Position numbers and translations under genes: made by a program. This document shows, in pieces, positions 1 to 7,933 of a stretch of 35,513 nucleotides of DNA. The DNA lies in contig CAMWNR010000009.1 in NCBI GenBank assembly GCA_947175665.1, positions 1 through 35,513 on the forward strand. Direction: 5' to 3'. Within the stretch, counting starts at the first letter, position 1, and each line of letters starts with the position of its first letter. Origin of the DNA: an uncultured Porphyromonadaceae bacterium (GTDB lineage: Bacteria; Bacteroidota; Bacteroidia; Bacteroidales; Muribaculaceae). The notes beneath the pieces are model-generated. The model saw only the letters and a list, made by a program, of their open reading frames with translations, made no database searches and had not been told where the DNA came from.

Positions 1-256
1 GAAGATTTTTGCTGATACGTGCCTATGCTGAAATCCCGCTACGCGGGATGCTGGTGCTAAAAATATTTTAATACCTCGTGTGTATTCGCTACGCGGGATG
101 GTCGCCCCAAGTATCAACGTAAGTTTTTAACACTTTAACGAACTTTTGCACTTGATCCGATAGGAGTACACTCACGACATAGGGTATTTACACAATTATT
201 CTGTTTTTTATAAAAAGTTTACGCAACTTCATTAAGCATAATAACAAAAAAAATTG

Positions 257-264
257 TAACTTTG
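257..264 (+). promoter_or_regulatory. Bacteroidetes -7 box candidate (TAACTTTG) upstream of hpt
   Basis: Matches TAnnTTTG consensus; no clear -33 box identified. Confidence 0.4.
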
Positions 265-350
265 CACACAAGAGTTTCTACACCCGTACTTTGGCCCTCT
301 CCGCAAAGACTTATAATACCAGAGGCTCTCACAGAAGATTAAAAACACCA

Positions 351-896
351 ATGGAAAATAAAGTTAAAGTCAACGGACTGACATTTGTACCATTCCTTAC
401 CCATGATAATATCTTGAAAGAGGTTAAGAGAGTGGCCGGTGAGATTCATTCCGATCTCAAGGATAGCGATCCGGTTTTTATATGCGTACTTAACGGTGCC
501 TTTATATTTGCGGCCGACCTGATACGTGAAATCGGTCTTAATGATGCAAAGATAGCATTTGTGCGCTATGCCTCTTACGAAGGCACAAGTTCTACCGGCA
601 ATGTTCGCCAACTCACCGGTCTTACCGAAGATATTACCGGTAAAGATGTGGTTATAATCGAGGATATCGTAGATACCGGTCTTACCGCCGTGAAGATGAT
701 CGATGACCTCAAGAAACATAATCCGCGCAGTGTGCGCTTTGCCACTCTTCTCCACAAACCGGCGTCTTCTCATACCGGTTTTACCCCGGATTATGTAGCA
801 TTTGAGATTGAGCCGAAGTTTATAATCGGTTATGGACTCGATCTTGACGGTAAAGTTCGCAATCTCAAGGACATTTATGTAATCGAAGAGGAATAA
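351..896 (+). CDS. hpt: Hypoxanthine phosphoribosyltransferase (start trimmed from ORF start 291 to ATG at 351)
   Basis: PRTase motif VVIIEDIVDTGLTA and VCVLNGAFIFAADL-like segment; FIIGYGLDLDGKVRNLKDIYVI C-terminus typical of Hpt. Confidence 0.92.
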   Translation: MENKVKVNGLTFVPFLTHDNILKEVKRVAGEIHSDLKDSDPVFICVLNGAFIFAADLIREIGLNDAKIAFVRYASYEGTSSTGNVRQLTGLTEDITGKDVVIIEDIVDTGLTAVKMIDDLKKHNPRSVRFATLLHKPASSHTGFTPDYVAFEIEPKFIIGYGLDLDGKVRNLKDIYVIEEE

Positions 897-983
897 GAAT
901 CCTCCGTCGCGCACTCTCCTTACTACAGGTAATAAAAAATCTAATTTCGCCGGTTATTTAAACCGGCCTATCTCTTCAACGTT

Positions 984-1586
984 ATGCTTAATTTAATACT
1001 TTTTGGGGCTCCGGGCTCCGGAAAGGGTACTCAAAGTGCCAAACTCATAGATCAATTCGGTTTATTTCATATCTCTACAGGCGAAGTTCTGCGTGACCAT
1101 ATAGCACGCGGCACCGAACTTGGCAAAATTGCCAATACTTATATCTCCAAAGGTAATCTTATACCCGATGACCTTATCATCGATATTATCGAGCATGTTA
1201 TAGACAATGAGGCCAAAGATTCTAAAGGGGTTGTATTTGACGGCTTCCCCCGCACTATCCCTCAGGCGGAAGCGCTCAAGACTCTTCTGGAGAAACGCGG
1301 TCATAAAGTAGATGCGGTGATCGGGCTTGAAGTGCCTGAAGAGGAACTCATCGAGCGCCTTCTGCTACGTGGCAAGGATTCCGGTCGAGCAGATGATAAT
1401 CTTGATGTGATACGCCAGCGTCTTGAAGTTTATCACAATCAGACTCACCCGCTCAAGGACTTTTACATCACCGAGGGTAATTATCTCCCGGTAGAAGGCT
1501 CCGGCAATGTCGATGACATCTTCAACAGCATTGCCGAGGGTATAGAAAAAGCCACCGGCAAAATCCGCCGCTCACACAAAAAATAA
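984..1586 (+). CDS. adk: Adenylate kinase
   Basis: LILFGAPGSGKGTQSAKL P-loop, DGFPRTIPQAEAL, LRGKDSGRADDN LID-type motifs. Confidence 0.95.
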   Translation: MLNLILFGAPGSGKGTQSAKLIDQFGLFHISTGEVLRDHIARGTELGKIANTYISKGNLIPDDLIIDIIEHVIDNEAKDSKGVVFDGFPRTIPQAEALKTLLEKRGHKVDAVIGLEVPEEELIERLLLRGKDSGRADDNLDVIRQRLEVYHNQTHPLKDFYITEGNYLPVEGSGNVDDIFNSIAEGIEKATGKIRRSHKK

Positions 1587-1610
1587 ATAATCACGCATAG
1601 CGGGATTCCA

Positions 1611-1663
1611 CCATATACACGTATCGGCAAAAATCAAAGATTTTTGCCGATACGTGTATATGG
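1611..1663. terminator. Perfect 25-bp inverted repeat with 3-nt loop between convergent adk and PorE-like gene; possible bidirectional terminator or repeat element
   Basis: CCATATACACGTATCGGCAAAAATC-AAA-GATTTTTGCCGATACGTGTATATGG read directly. Confidence 0.7.
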
Positions 1664-1690
1664 CCGCCTGCTCTGCAGGCGCTTCGGGCG

Positions 1691-3715
1691 CTAAAATATG
1701 TCGTAGGTGATTGAGGTTACCTGAAACTCTGTGCGGCGGTTGATCTGATCGGCTGCATCACGATCCGATTCCTCTTCGAGTCCCATGATAAACTCTTCGT
1801 TAAGTATCGTACCCTCTTCAAACTGAGGATACTCTTTGTTGATGCGTTTGGTAACGGTTTTCGGACGACTCTCTCCGTAACCTTTCCAAGTTAACCGGTC
1901 GGCATTTATACCAGCGGCTACCAGATAATCCACTACACTCTTCGCCCGGCGGTCTGACAGAGCGTTATTATACGCATCCGAACCGTGACGGTCGGTATGC
2001 GATCCCATTTCGAGTGTCACATTCGGATTATCTCTGAGCATCTGAGCCATCTCATCAAGTGCCGCTTTTGACTCCGGTCGCAAAGTAGCCTTGTCAAAAT
2101 CATAAAATATATTTTCCACGACCTGCGGTTTATTGATTGCCGCAAGTATGAAGTCTACTCCATATTCCGCATCGGCCTCTTCGATATCACTCTCAAACTC
2201 CTGCTTTACATTAAGATAACCCGGCGCACCGGCCATCATTACATATTTCACTCCGCGCTCCAGTTTGAAGCGGAAACTACCGTCATCGCGAGCCACTTCC
2301 TTCTGATTTGAACCATCATCGCCCACAATTCGTATTATCGCGTTAGGTACCGGTTCGTCATCTTTATCTACCACCCAACCGGATATGCCTATTTTCAGTT
2401 CCGGAAGTTCAAAAGAGAATATATGGTCGTATCCGCGGCCGTCACCTCGGTTTGAAGAGAAGAAGCCACTCTCTCCGGGACCGAATGTTATACCGAAGTC
2501 ATCACCTGCCGAGTTGAGAGGTATCCCCATATTCTCTATACTCCAACGCTCTCGGGTAGAGTTCAGAGAGGCTTTGAAAAGGTCAAGACCACCAAACCCG
2601 GGATGACCGTCAGAGGAGAAATATAGCGTAGAGTCATTGCGCACGTATGGAAACATCTCATCGCCGGGAGTATTGATTTGCGGGCCGAGGTTTTCCAGAC
2701 TGCCTGCGCGCTCATTGAGATTTATACGCCATATATCTTTGCCTCCGAATCCTCCGGGCATATCAGATGCAAAATATAGATAAGCACCATCGGGCGATAC
2801 CGACGGATGTCCCAAAGCAGAGATAGTATCGTTTATAATATCAAACTTTACAGGAGCACTCCATGTCGCATCAGAGCGTCGCGATGTGTAAATCTCAACT
2901 GATGTAGAGGCCGTAGGAGAGCGCCGGGCCATAGTGAGATACATAGTCTGGCCGTCGGGCGAGAACCCTACTATACCCTCATCCATCTCTGAATTCAGTT
3001 CTCCGCCTGCAGGTTCGGGGCGTTGCCATTCTCCCCTTTCATTCTTCTTACTATACCATATATCACTCTTCTTCATGCCGGTAATTTCAGATTTGTTGGT
3101 ACCGGTCACCTTCTCATTGGTCGTGGTAAAATAGAGTTGGTCGAAGTTTTTATCAAGATACATCGGGGCGAAATCGGCTCGGCGGGAATTGAACAGTTTG
3201 GCATTCTTTACGACATATCTTGATTTCTTGTTTTTATTTCTTTCTGCCTGCATGGCTCCTTTCAAACCTTCCTTGGCCAGCAGGTTGTCGGGTTGCCACT
3301 CCAGAAATGTACGATAAGCCTGTGCCGCAGCGTTATATTTACCCTCAGCCTGAAGCGATCTGCCCAGGTAATAAAACGACATGGAGTCAGGATACTCATA
3401 GCGTATCGCGTTTTGATATGCTGCTGATGCCCGGGCAGCCTGATTAAGTTTGCGATAACAGGTAGCCATCTTATACGCTACTTCTCCGCGAAGAGGGCGC
3501 TCCTCCCGCTTGGTGAGTTTATTATATATCTTACGGTAACTCTTGGCGGCATCAGCATATTCCCCCCTATCCAACTGCTGGTCGGCATCACTCATCTTCA
3601 CACTTTTACATCCTGCTGCTGTAAAAATTATAATCAGAGCAAGCACACTGCATATACAGGTAATAGCGTTACTGAAAAAATTACCGGAGCGTAGGGAAGA
3701 TATATATCTGTTCAT
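1691..3715 (-). CDS. porE: OmpA-family lipoprotein with TPR, PD40/beta-propeller, carboxypeptidase-regulatory-like and OmpA_C-like domains; PorE-like (type IX secretion)
   Basis: Lipobox-like AAGC; TPR repeats; repeated SPDG.xxYF/ LYFSSDGHPGFGGLDLF propeller motifs; GWVVDKDDEPVPNAIIRIVGDDG; IFYDFDKATLRPES...TDRHGSDAYNNALSDRRAKSVVDYL OmpA motif. Domain architecture equals that described for PorE. Confidence 0.75.
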   Translation of the reverse strand: MNRYISSLRSGNFFSNAITCICSVLALIIIFTAAGCKSVKMSDADQQLDRGEYADAAKSYRKIYNKLTKREERPLRGEVAYKMATCYRKLNQAARASAAYQNAIRYEYPDSMSFYYLGRSLQAEGKYNAAAQAYRTFLEWQPDNLLAKEGLKGAMQAERNKNKKSRYVVKNAKLFNSRRADFAPMYLDKNFDQLYFTTTNEKVTGTNKSEITGMKKSDIWYSKKNERGEWQRPEPAGGELNSEMDEGIVGFSPDGQTMYLTMARRSPTASTSVEIYTSRRSDATWSAPVKFDIINDTISALGHPSVSPDGAYLYFASDMPGGFGGKDIWRINLNERAGSLENLGPQINTPGDEMFPYVRNDSTLYFSSDGHPGFGGLDLFKASLNSTRERWSIENMGIPLNSAGDDFGITFGPGESGFFSSNRGDGRGYDHIFSFELPELKIGISGWVVDKDDEPVPNAIIRIVGDDGSNQKEVARDDGSFRFKLERGVKYVMMAGAPGYLNVKQEFESDIEEADAEYGVDFILAAINKPQVVENIFYDFDKATLRPESKAALDEMAQMLRDNPNVTLEMGSHTDRHGSDAYNNALSDRRAKSVVDYLVAAGINADRLTWKGYGESRPKTVTKRINKEYPQFEEGTILNEEFIMGLEEESDRDAADQINRRTEFQVTSITYDIF

Positions 3716-3796
3716 AAGTAAGATTAGACAATACGAATAATTAACTACTTATATAACGTGAATCATGGTTGCAAATTATTTATTAAGGTGCAGAAT

Positions 3797-3827
3797 TTTG
3801 ATTTTCGCCGATCGTTGACTATATTTG
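3797..3827 (+). promoter_or_regulatory. Bacteroidetes-type promoter: TTTG - 19 nt - TATATTTG
   Basis: -33 TTTG at 3797-3800 and -7 TATATTTG at 3820-3827, upstream of CDS 3891. Confidence 0.55.
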
Positions 3828-3890
3828 CATAAGTTTGTATTAAAACTCACATTTCGCACACACTACCTTTTAATTACTTAACGTAACATC

Positions 3891-5324
3891 ATGAATAAAT
3901 ATATTGCTACTCTATTTACATTGGCAGGGATAACCGTCTCGGCTTTTGCCGCCACCGATGATTTATCTTCTCATCATAATTATCAAGTCGTTGCCAACGA
4001 TATTTTTTACGACGGTTATAACACCAAGGAGATTTTAGATGCAGACCGCAATGACGGTGTGATTCGCCATACCAATTACCTGCATGAGTATCCTCTTGAT
4101 CTCAACACGCTCACCGATATTGACAGTAATCTGAAACTTGAGGTCGAGATTGGGGCGCGCTGCGACAATTATGACCGCATGGGGCGCGTTATGCTCGTAT
4201 TTAAACCGAAAGGTGAGGATGCAACCGGCACCGGTGAGAATGCCGACCGCATAGAATTGGCGCGTTTTATCACCCCGTTCATGAATATGAATCGCCAGCC
4301 CAATACTGTACCATACATCTATGAACTTAATGATCTCTCATATATCTTTAACGACCGGAGTCTGCGTGATAATTATGATTTCTCTCTTCAGGTAGAGGTC
4401 TTCGGCATACCTTACGCGGCCAATCAGCAGATTATAGGTTGCGCAAACCGGCAGGATGTTTTTGCGATAAACGCTTCTTTCTCGTGGGATAGTAACGCAG
4501 ATGTTGCCCTTCCGGATTCGAAGCCGGCCTCTGCTGCCGCTCCCGCATCTTCTACCGCCTCACTTATCCCTATCTATACTTCCAAGACAGAGATACATGG
4601 TAATGTAAACTTTAACAATTACAAGGAGGCCGCTACCGACACTCTCGGTGTCGCTACGCGTACCTTTGACTTCGAGGTGGATAAAGATCTGCAATACTCA
4701 CGCCTGATGCTGATACTTACCAATCACGGGGCTGCGGTAAATGGTGAAGAGTATATCAGACGCACTCACCTCGTTTATGTAGACGGTCAACTTGTACACT
4801 CCTTTATCCCCGGTGGTGTATCGTGCGAGCCTTATCGAGTATACAACACTCAGCGCAATGGTATCTATATGGATACTCCTCAGGATGATTGGGAAGAATG
4901 GAACAACTGGTGCCCCGGCCAGGCAGTACCTATACGTCGCATAGATCTTGGACTGCTTAAGCAAGGTCATCATAAAGTAATGATAAGAGTGCCTGATGCA
5001 GAATTTTATGGTCAGGACGGCGACTTCCGCCCCTCTCTTTATCTGCACGGGCGTACTGACAGTGATTTTGCTGAAACCGGCATCAATACTGTTCAAGCCG
5101 ATGACAGACTTGCGGTGACCCTCACCCGTCAGGGCGAAAACCTGCTGTTTGAAAGCACCGAAGAGATTGCCGAACTCGCACTTTACTCTATCGATGGTTA
5201 CCTGCTCGAAGGTTTATATAATCCCGGTAATTCATACTCCATTTCAGACTATGCTCAAGGTCAATATATATTGATGCTTATAGGCCGAAGCGGCAAATAT
5301 GAATCATTTAAACTGATTAAATAA
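3891..5324 (+). CDS. Secreted peptide-N-glycosidase F (PNGase F)-like protein with T9SS C-terminal sorting tail
   Basis: Segments aligning by eye with PNGase F: RCDNYDRMGRVMLVF / CDEWDRYANVYV; ARFITPF / GRFITPY; GEEYIRRTH / GCAEWCFRTH; NNWCPGQAVPIRRIDL / AGWCPGMAVPTRIDV. N-terminal signal peptide; C-terminal ALYSIDGYLLEGLYN...YAQGQYILMLIGRSGKYESFKLIK resembles a Por secretion tail. Confidence 0.82.
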   Translation: MNKYIATLFTLAGITVSAFAATDDLSSHHNYQVVANDIFYDGYNTKEILDADRNDGVIRHTNYLHEYPLDLNTLTDIDSNLKLEVEIGARCDNYDRMGRVMLVFKPKGEDATGTGENADRIELARFITPFMNMNRQPNTVPYIYELNDLSYIFNDRSLRDNYDFSLQVEVFGIPYAANQQIIGCANRQDVFAINASFSWDSNADVALPDSKPASAAAPASSTASLIPIYTSKTEIHGNVNFNNYKEAATDTLGVATRTFDFEVDKDLQYSRLMLILTNHGAAVNGEEYIRRTHLVYVDGQLVHSFIPGGVSCEPYRVYNTQRNGIYMDTPQDDWEEWNNWCPGQAVPIRRIDLGLLKQGHHKVMIRVPDAEFYGQDGDFRPSLYLHGRTDSDFAETGINTVQADDRLAVTLTRQGENLLFESTEEIAELALYSIDGYLLEGLYNPGNSYSISDYAQGQYILMLIGRSGKYESFKLIK

Positions 5325-5368
5325 TGCATTTTTTTTATTCCGATATATGGGATATTGAAAAATTTGTT

Positions 5369-5376
5369 TAAATTTG
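5369..5376 (+). promoter_or_regulatory. Bacteroidetes -7 box candidate (TAAATTTG) upstream of lipoprotein gene 5512
   Basis: Matches TAnnTTTG; no convincing -33 box at ~19 nt. Confidence 0.35.
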
Positions 5377-5511
5377 CAAATATGCTTTATGTATTCAGTA
5401 TCTCTAATGTTTTCACCAACACCATAAGAATCTGTAATACTACAAGTTAAATCTAACCTTAAATAAAATCTAACGATTTTCAACCAAGCAAATTAACACT
5501 TTATCATAGAA

Positions 5512-6588
5512 ATGAAAAAAATAGCACTTCTTCCCGCTATCGCGCTTCTGCTTTTAGGCGCGTGCTCAGACAATGACGATCCCCGTCCCGTACCTACCGA
5601 TAAGGTTATCTCTGTTCAACCGGTACCCGACAATCAGACTCTTGTCGCTCCTGAGCAGATTAAAGAATATCAAAGAGAGGTAGCCTACGGTTCTTCTGCG
5701 TATCGTTTTAAATATACTAATGGTCAGGAGATTATTTACGATGTACTTACTGATGGCACAAATTATTTCGCTGCCGTCAAGAAGATTGAGGGTACTGCTG
5801 AAAATGTAATCCTCCCCCCGACCATTACCGCTGTACTTAACGATGTGGTTACCGATATACCCGTGTCGGCTCTCAACCTGTTTGTTGACGCCACCTCTGA
5901 TAATATTAAAAGTATCGGTGTTTCGGGCGCTACCCACTATATGGTAGTTACTGCCAACAATGTCAACACCTTGGAGCCTGCTACCGCTGATCATATCCGC
6001 GTTCAGGTTTCAAAATGTCCCGGCGTATCAAAATTCATTTTTGATGCTTCTTATCCCGACTATACTACTATGGAGGGTGCCATCTATACTGCTGATTTCT
6101 CTGAACTCGTAGCCGTACCTATGGCTTACGAAGGCAACTTCACAGTAACCGACGGTACTGTGAAGATTCAGGATCGCGCACTCTTCAAATGTACTGAAAT
6201 CAACTCTCTTACTATCCCCGCTTCTGTAAAGAGCATCGGCCATGAGGCTGTAGTAAACACTACCAAACTGGCTCTGGTAAATATGCTCTCCGACGAAGCA
6301 CCGATAGCATACGATGACTCTTTCGGTTCGTACGCATTTACAGGTCTGCTCCGCATACCTGAAGATTCTATCGGCAACTACACTTTTGCCAAGCCTGATC
6401 TTACCGAACCCACTGAGCCCGCTTTCCCCTCGGTAGATGATCCCGATGAGGTTTGGGACGCTTATTATGATGCGCTCGATAAGTATGACGAAGAACTTGC
6501 AGAGTACAATAATGCAATGTCTACTTATACCAACCACGCAGCGTATACTCACTTTACCCGCATAGAGCAGGTAAAATTTGAATTTTGA
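5512..6588 (+). CDS. Hypothetical lipoprotein, C-terminal half with leucine-rich/BspA-like features
   Basis: MKKIALLPAIALLLLGAC lipobox; ALFKCTEINSLTIPASVKSIGHEAVVNTTKL resembles BspA-type LRR. Confidence 0.7.
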   Translation: MKKIALLPAIALLLLGACSDNDDPRPVPTDKVISVQPVPDNQTLVAPEQIKEYQREVAYGSSAYRFKYTNGQEIIYDVLTDGTNYFAAVKKIEGTAENVILPPTITAVLNDVVTDIPVSALNLFVDATSDNIKSIGVSGATHYMVVTANNVNTLEPATADHIRVQVSKCPGVSKFIFDASYPDYTTMEGAIYTADFSELVAVPMAYEGNFTVTDGTVKIQDRALFKCTEINSLTIPASVKSIGHEAVVNTTKLALVNMLSDEAPIAYDDSFGSYAFTGLLRIPEDSIGNYTFAKPDLTEPTEPAFPSVDDPDEVWDAYYDALDKYDEELAEYNNAMSTYTNHAAYTHFTRIEQVKFEF

Positions 6589-6637
6589 ATTAAAATTTCC
6601 TTATAGGATTTTAATTGGTTATAGTTATAATGAATGG

Positions 6638-6671
6638 AAAAGAGGCTGTGTGATACCGCCTCTTTTTTTTT
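6638..6671 (+). terminator. Rho-independent terminator
   Basis: AGAGGC (6641-6646) ... GCCTCT (6658-6663) followed by a T tract. Confidence 0.75.
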
Positions 6672-6764
6672 GTAACTAATGCTTAAGTTAATCATTAATA
6701 CCTAATACATAAAACTTCTAACTAATCACTAATACTTAATAACTAAAACTTAATACTTAAAGAC

Positions 6765-7649
6765 ATGGGACGCAAAGCCAAACTTATAGATCAGCAATTA
6801 GACCTTTTACGCAAGCGAGGTATGCTCATTTCCTCGCCCGATAAGGCTTCTAACGCCCTGCTCGAAATAGGATGGTACAGGTTGAGTATGTATTGGTTCC
6901 CCTTCGAACGCCGTTATCCTGACCTCCTATCGGAAGATCATTATTTTGTACCCCATACTCGCTTTGAGGATGCCATGATGCTCTATGCCTTTGATTTCAA
7001 AATGCGTAATCTGCTCATACGGATGCTCGAACGCATAGAGACCTCTTTTCGCACTTTCCTGATATATAATGTCTCTAACCGCTACCCGGAATCTCCTACC
7101 TGGTTTGCTGATGAGAAAGTGGTAGGGCGCGGCAATGCCAATGCTTTTGAGAGAACCGTATATCAACCCTTGCGCCGTCTCAATGCGGATATAATCTTGC
7201 ACCATAAGCGTTTCCCGCGCGATAGATTCGCACCGGCCTGGAAGACTCTGGAGTTCGCTACCCTCGGCACTGTCATCAATCTCTACTCATCACTGCGCAG
7301 CAGTAATCTGCGTGAGGAGATCTCGGCGCATTTCGGTGTCCGCCATCCTGAGGTTTTCGAGAATTATCTGGATATAGTAAGAGACCTCCGCAATATCTGC
7401 GCGCATGGCAATCTCCTTTACAACTTCCGACCCAAGCAGATAATGCGCGGCCCGGCTATGGGCGGCACAGCCACACCACCGACAAATCTATACGGGGCAA
7501 TTACAGTCATAGAGCATTTCCTATCGGTTATTTCTCCACGATTACATGGAGAGTTTCGCAACGAATTGTCGGCTATAAAAAAGGAATTTTTCAAAACAGA
7601 GGGTACCGCGAGAATTTTACGCAAAATCTCAGGATTGAAAAACCGATAA
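6765..7649 (+). CDS. Abi_2 / AbiD-AbiF family abortive-infection protein (HEPN ribonuclease fold)
   Basis: KQQLDLLRKRGM-like N-terminus, EIGWYRLSMYWFPF, MMLYAFDFKMRNLLIRMLERIETSFRTFLIY, and HEPN R-x4-H motif within VRDLRNICAHGNLLYN. Confidence 0.85.
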   Translation: MGRKAKLIDQQLDLLRKRGMLISSPDKASNALLEIGWYRLSMYWFPFERRYPDLLSEDHYFVPHTRFEDAMMLYAFDFKMRNLLIRMLERIETSFRTFLIYNVSNRYPESPTWFADEKVVGRGNANAFERTVYQPLRRLNADIILHHKRFPRDRFAPAWKTLEFATLGTVINLYSSLRSSNLREEISAHFGVRHPEVFENYLDIVRDLRNICAHGNLLYNFRPKQIMRGPAMGGTATPPTNLYGAITVIEHFLSVISPRLHGEFRNELSAIKKEFFKTEGTARILRKISGLKNR

Positions 7650-7667
7650 ATTTGTAAATAAACAAGT

Positions 7668-7693
7668 CAGGGCAACTCTCGCGAGTCGCCCTG
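7668..7693. terminator. GC-rich hairpin immediately downstream of the Abi gene
   Basis: CAGGGCAACTC-TCGC-GAGTCGCCCTG, one mismatch; no long U tract. Confidence 0.4.
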
Positions 7694-7894
7694 CCTATTG
7701 CGTTGAATGTCTAAATTTTGTTTTGGCGGACGATACGGTATTATCGCTTTTCCAAGGCTTCCGTATCGTTTGCGTAAGATGGTTATATTAATAATTTCAT
7801 AATTCTAACACTCTGCTCATCTTTTTGGTTGATGTAATGCTTTTATTTAACATTTATTTAAAAACCGATATTACGCCATTAGGTATTTTTTGAC

Positions 7895-7902
7895 TAATTT
7901 TG
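7895..7902 (+). promoter_or_regulatory. Bacteroidetes -7 box candidate (TAATTTTG) upstream of helicase
   Basis: Matches TAnnTTTG. Confidence 0.4.
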
Positions 7903-7933
7903 CATAACTTTCTTTAAGTATTAAGTGCCCTCC

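Noticed and set aside
291-350. Upstream extension of hpt in the ORF track
   Set aside because: MENKVKV at 351 matches a normal Hpt start; upstream residues look like untranslated leader following the -7 box at 257-264.
339-914. 191-aa minus-strand ORF
   Set aside because: Antisense shadow of hpt.
4698-5096. 132-aa minus-strand ORF
   Set aside because: Antisense to the PNGase F-like gene; low-complexity composition.
6672-6764. CRISPR array near the HEPN gene
   Set aside because: Units are degenerate, very short and A/T-only with no regular spacers.
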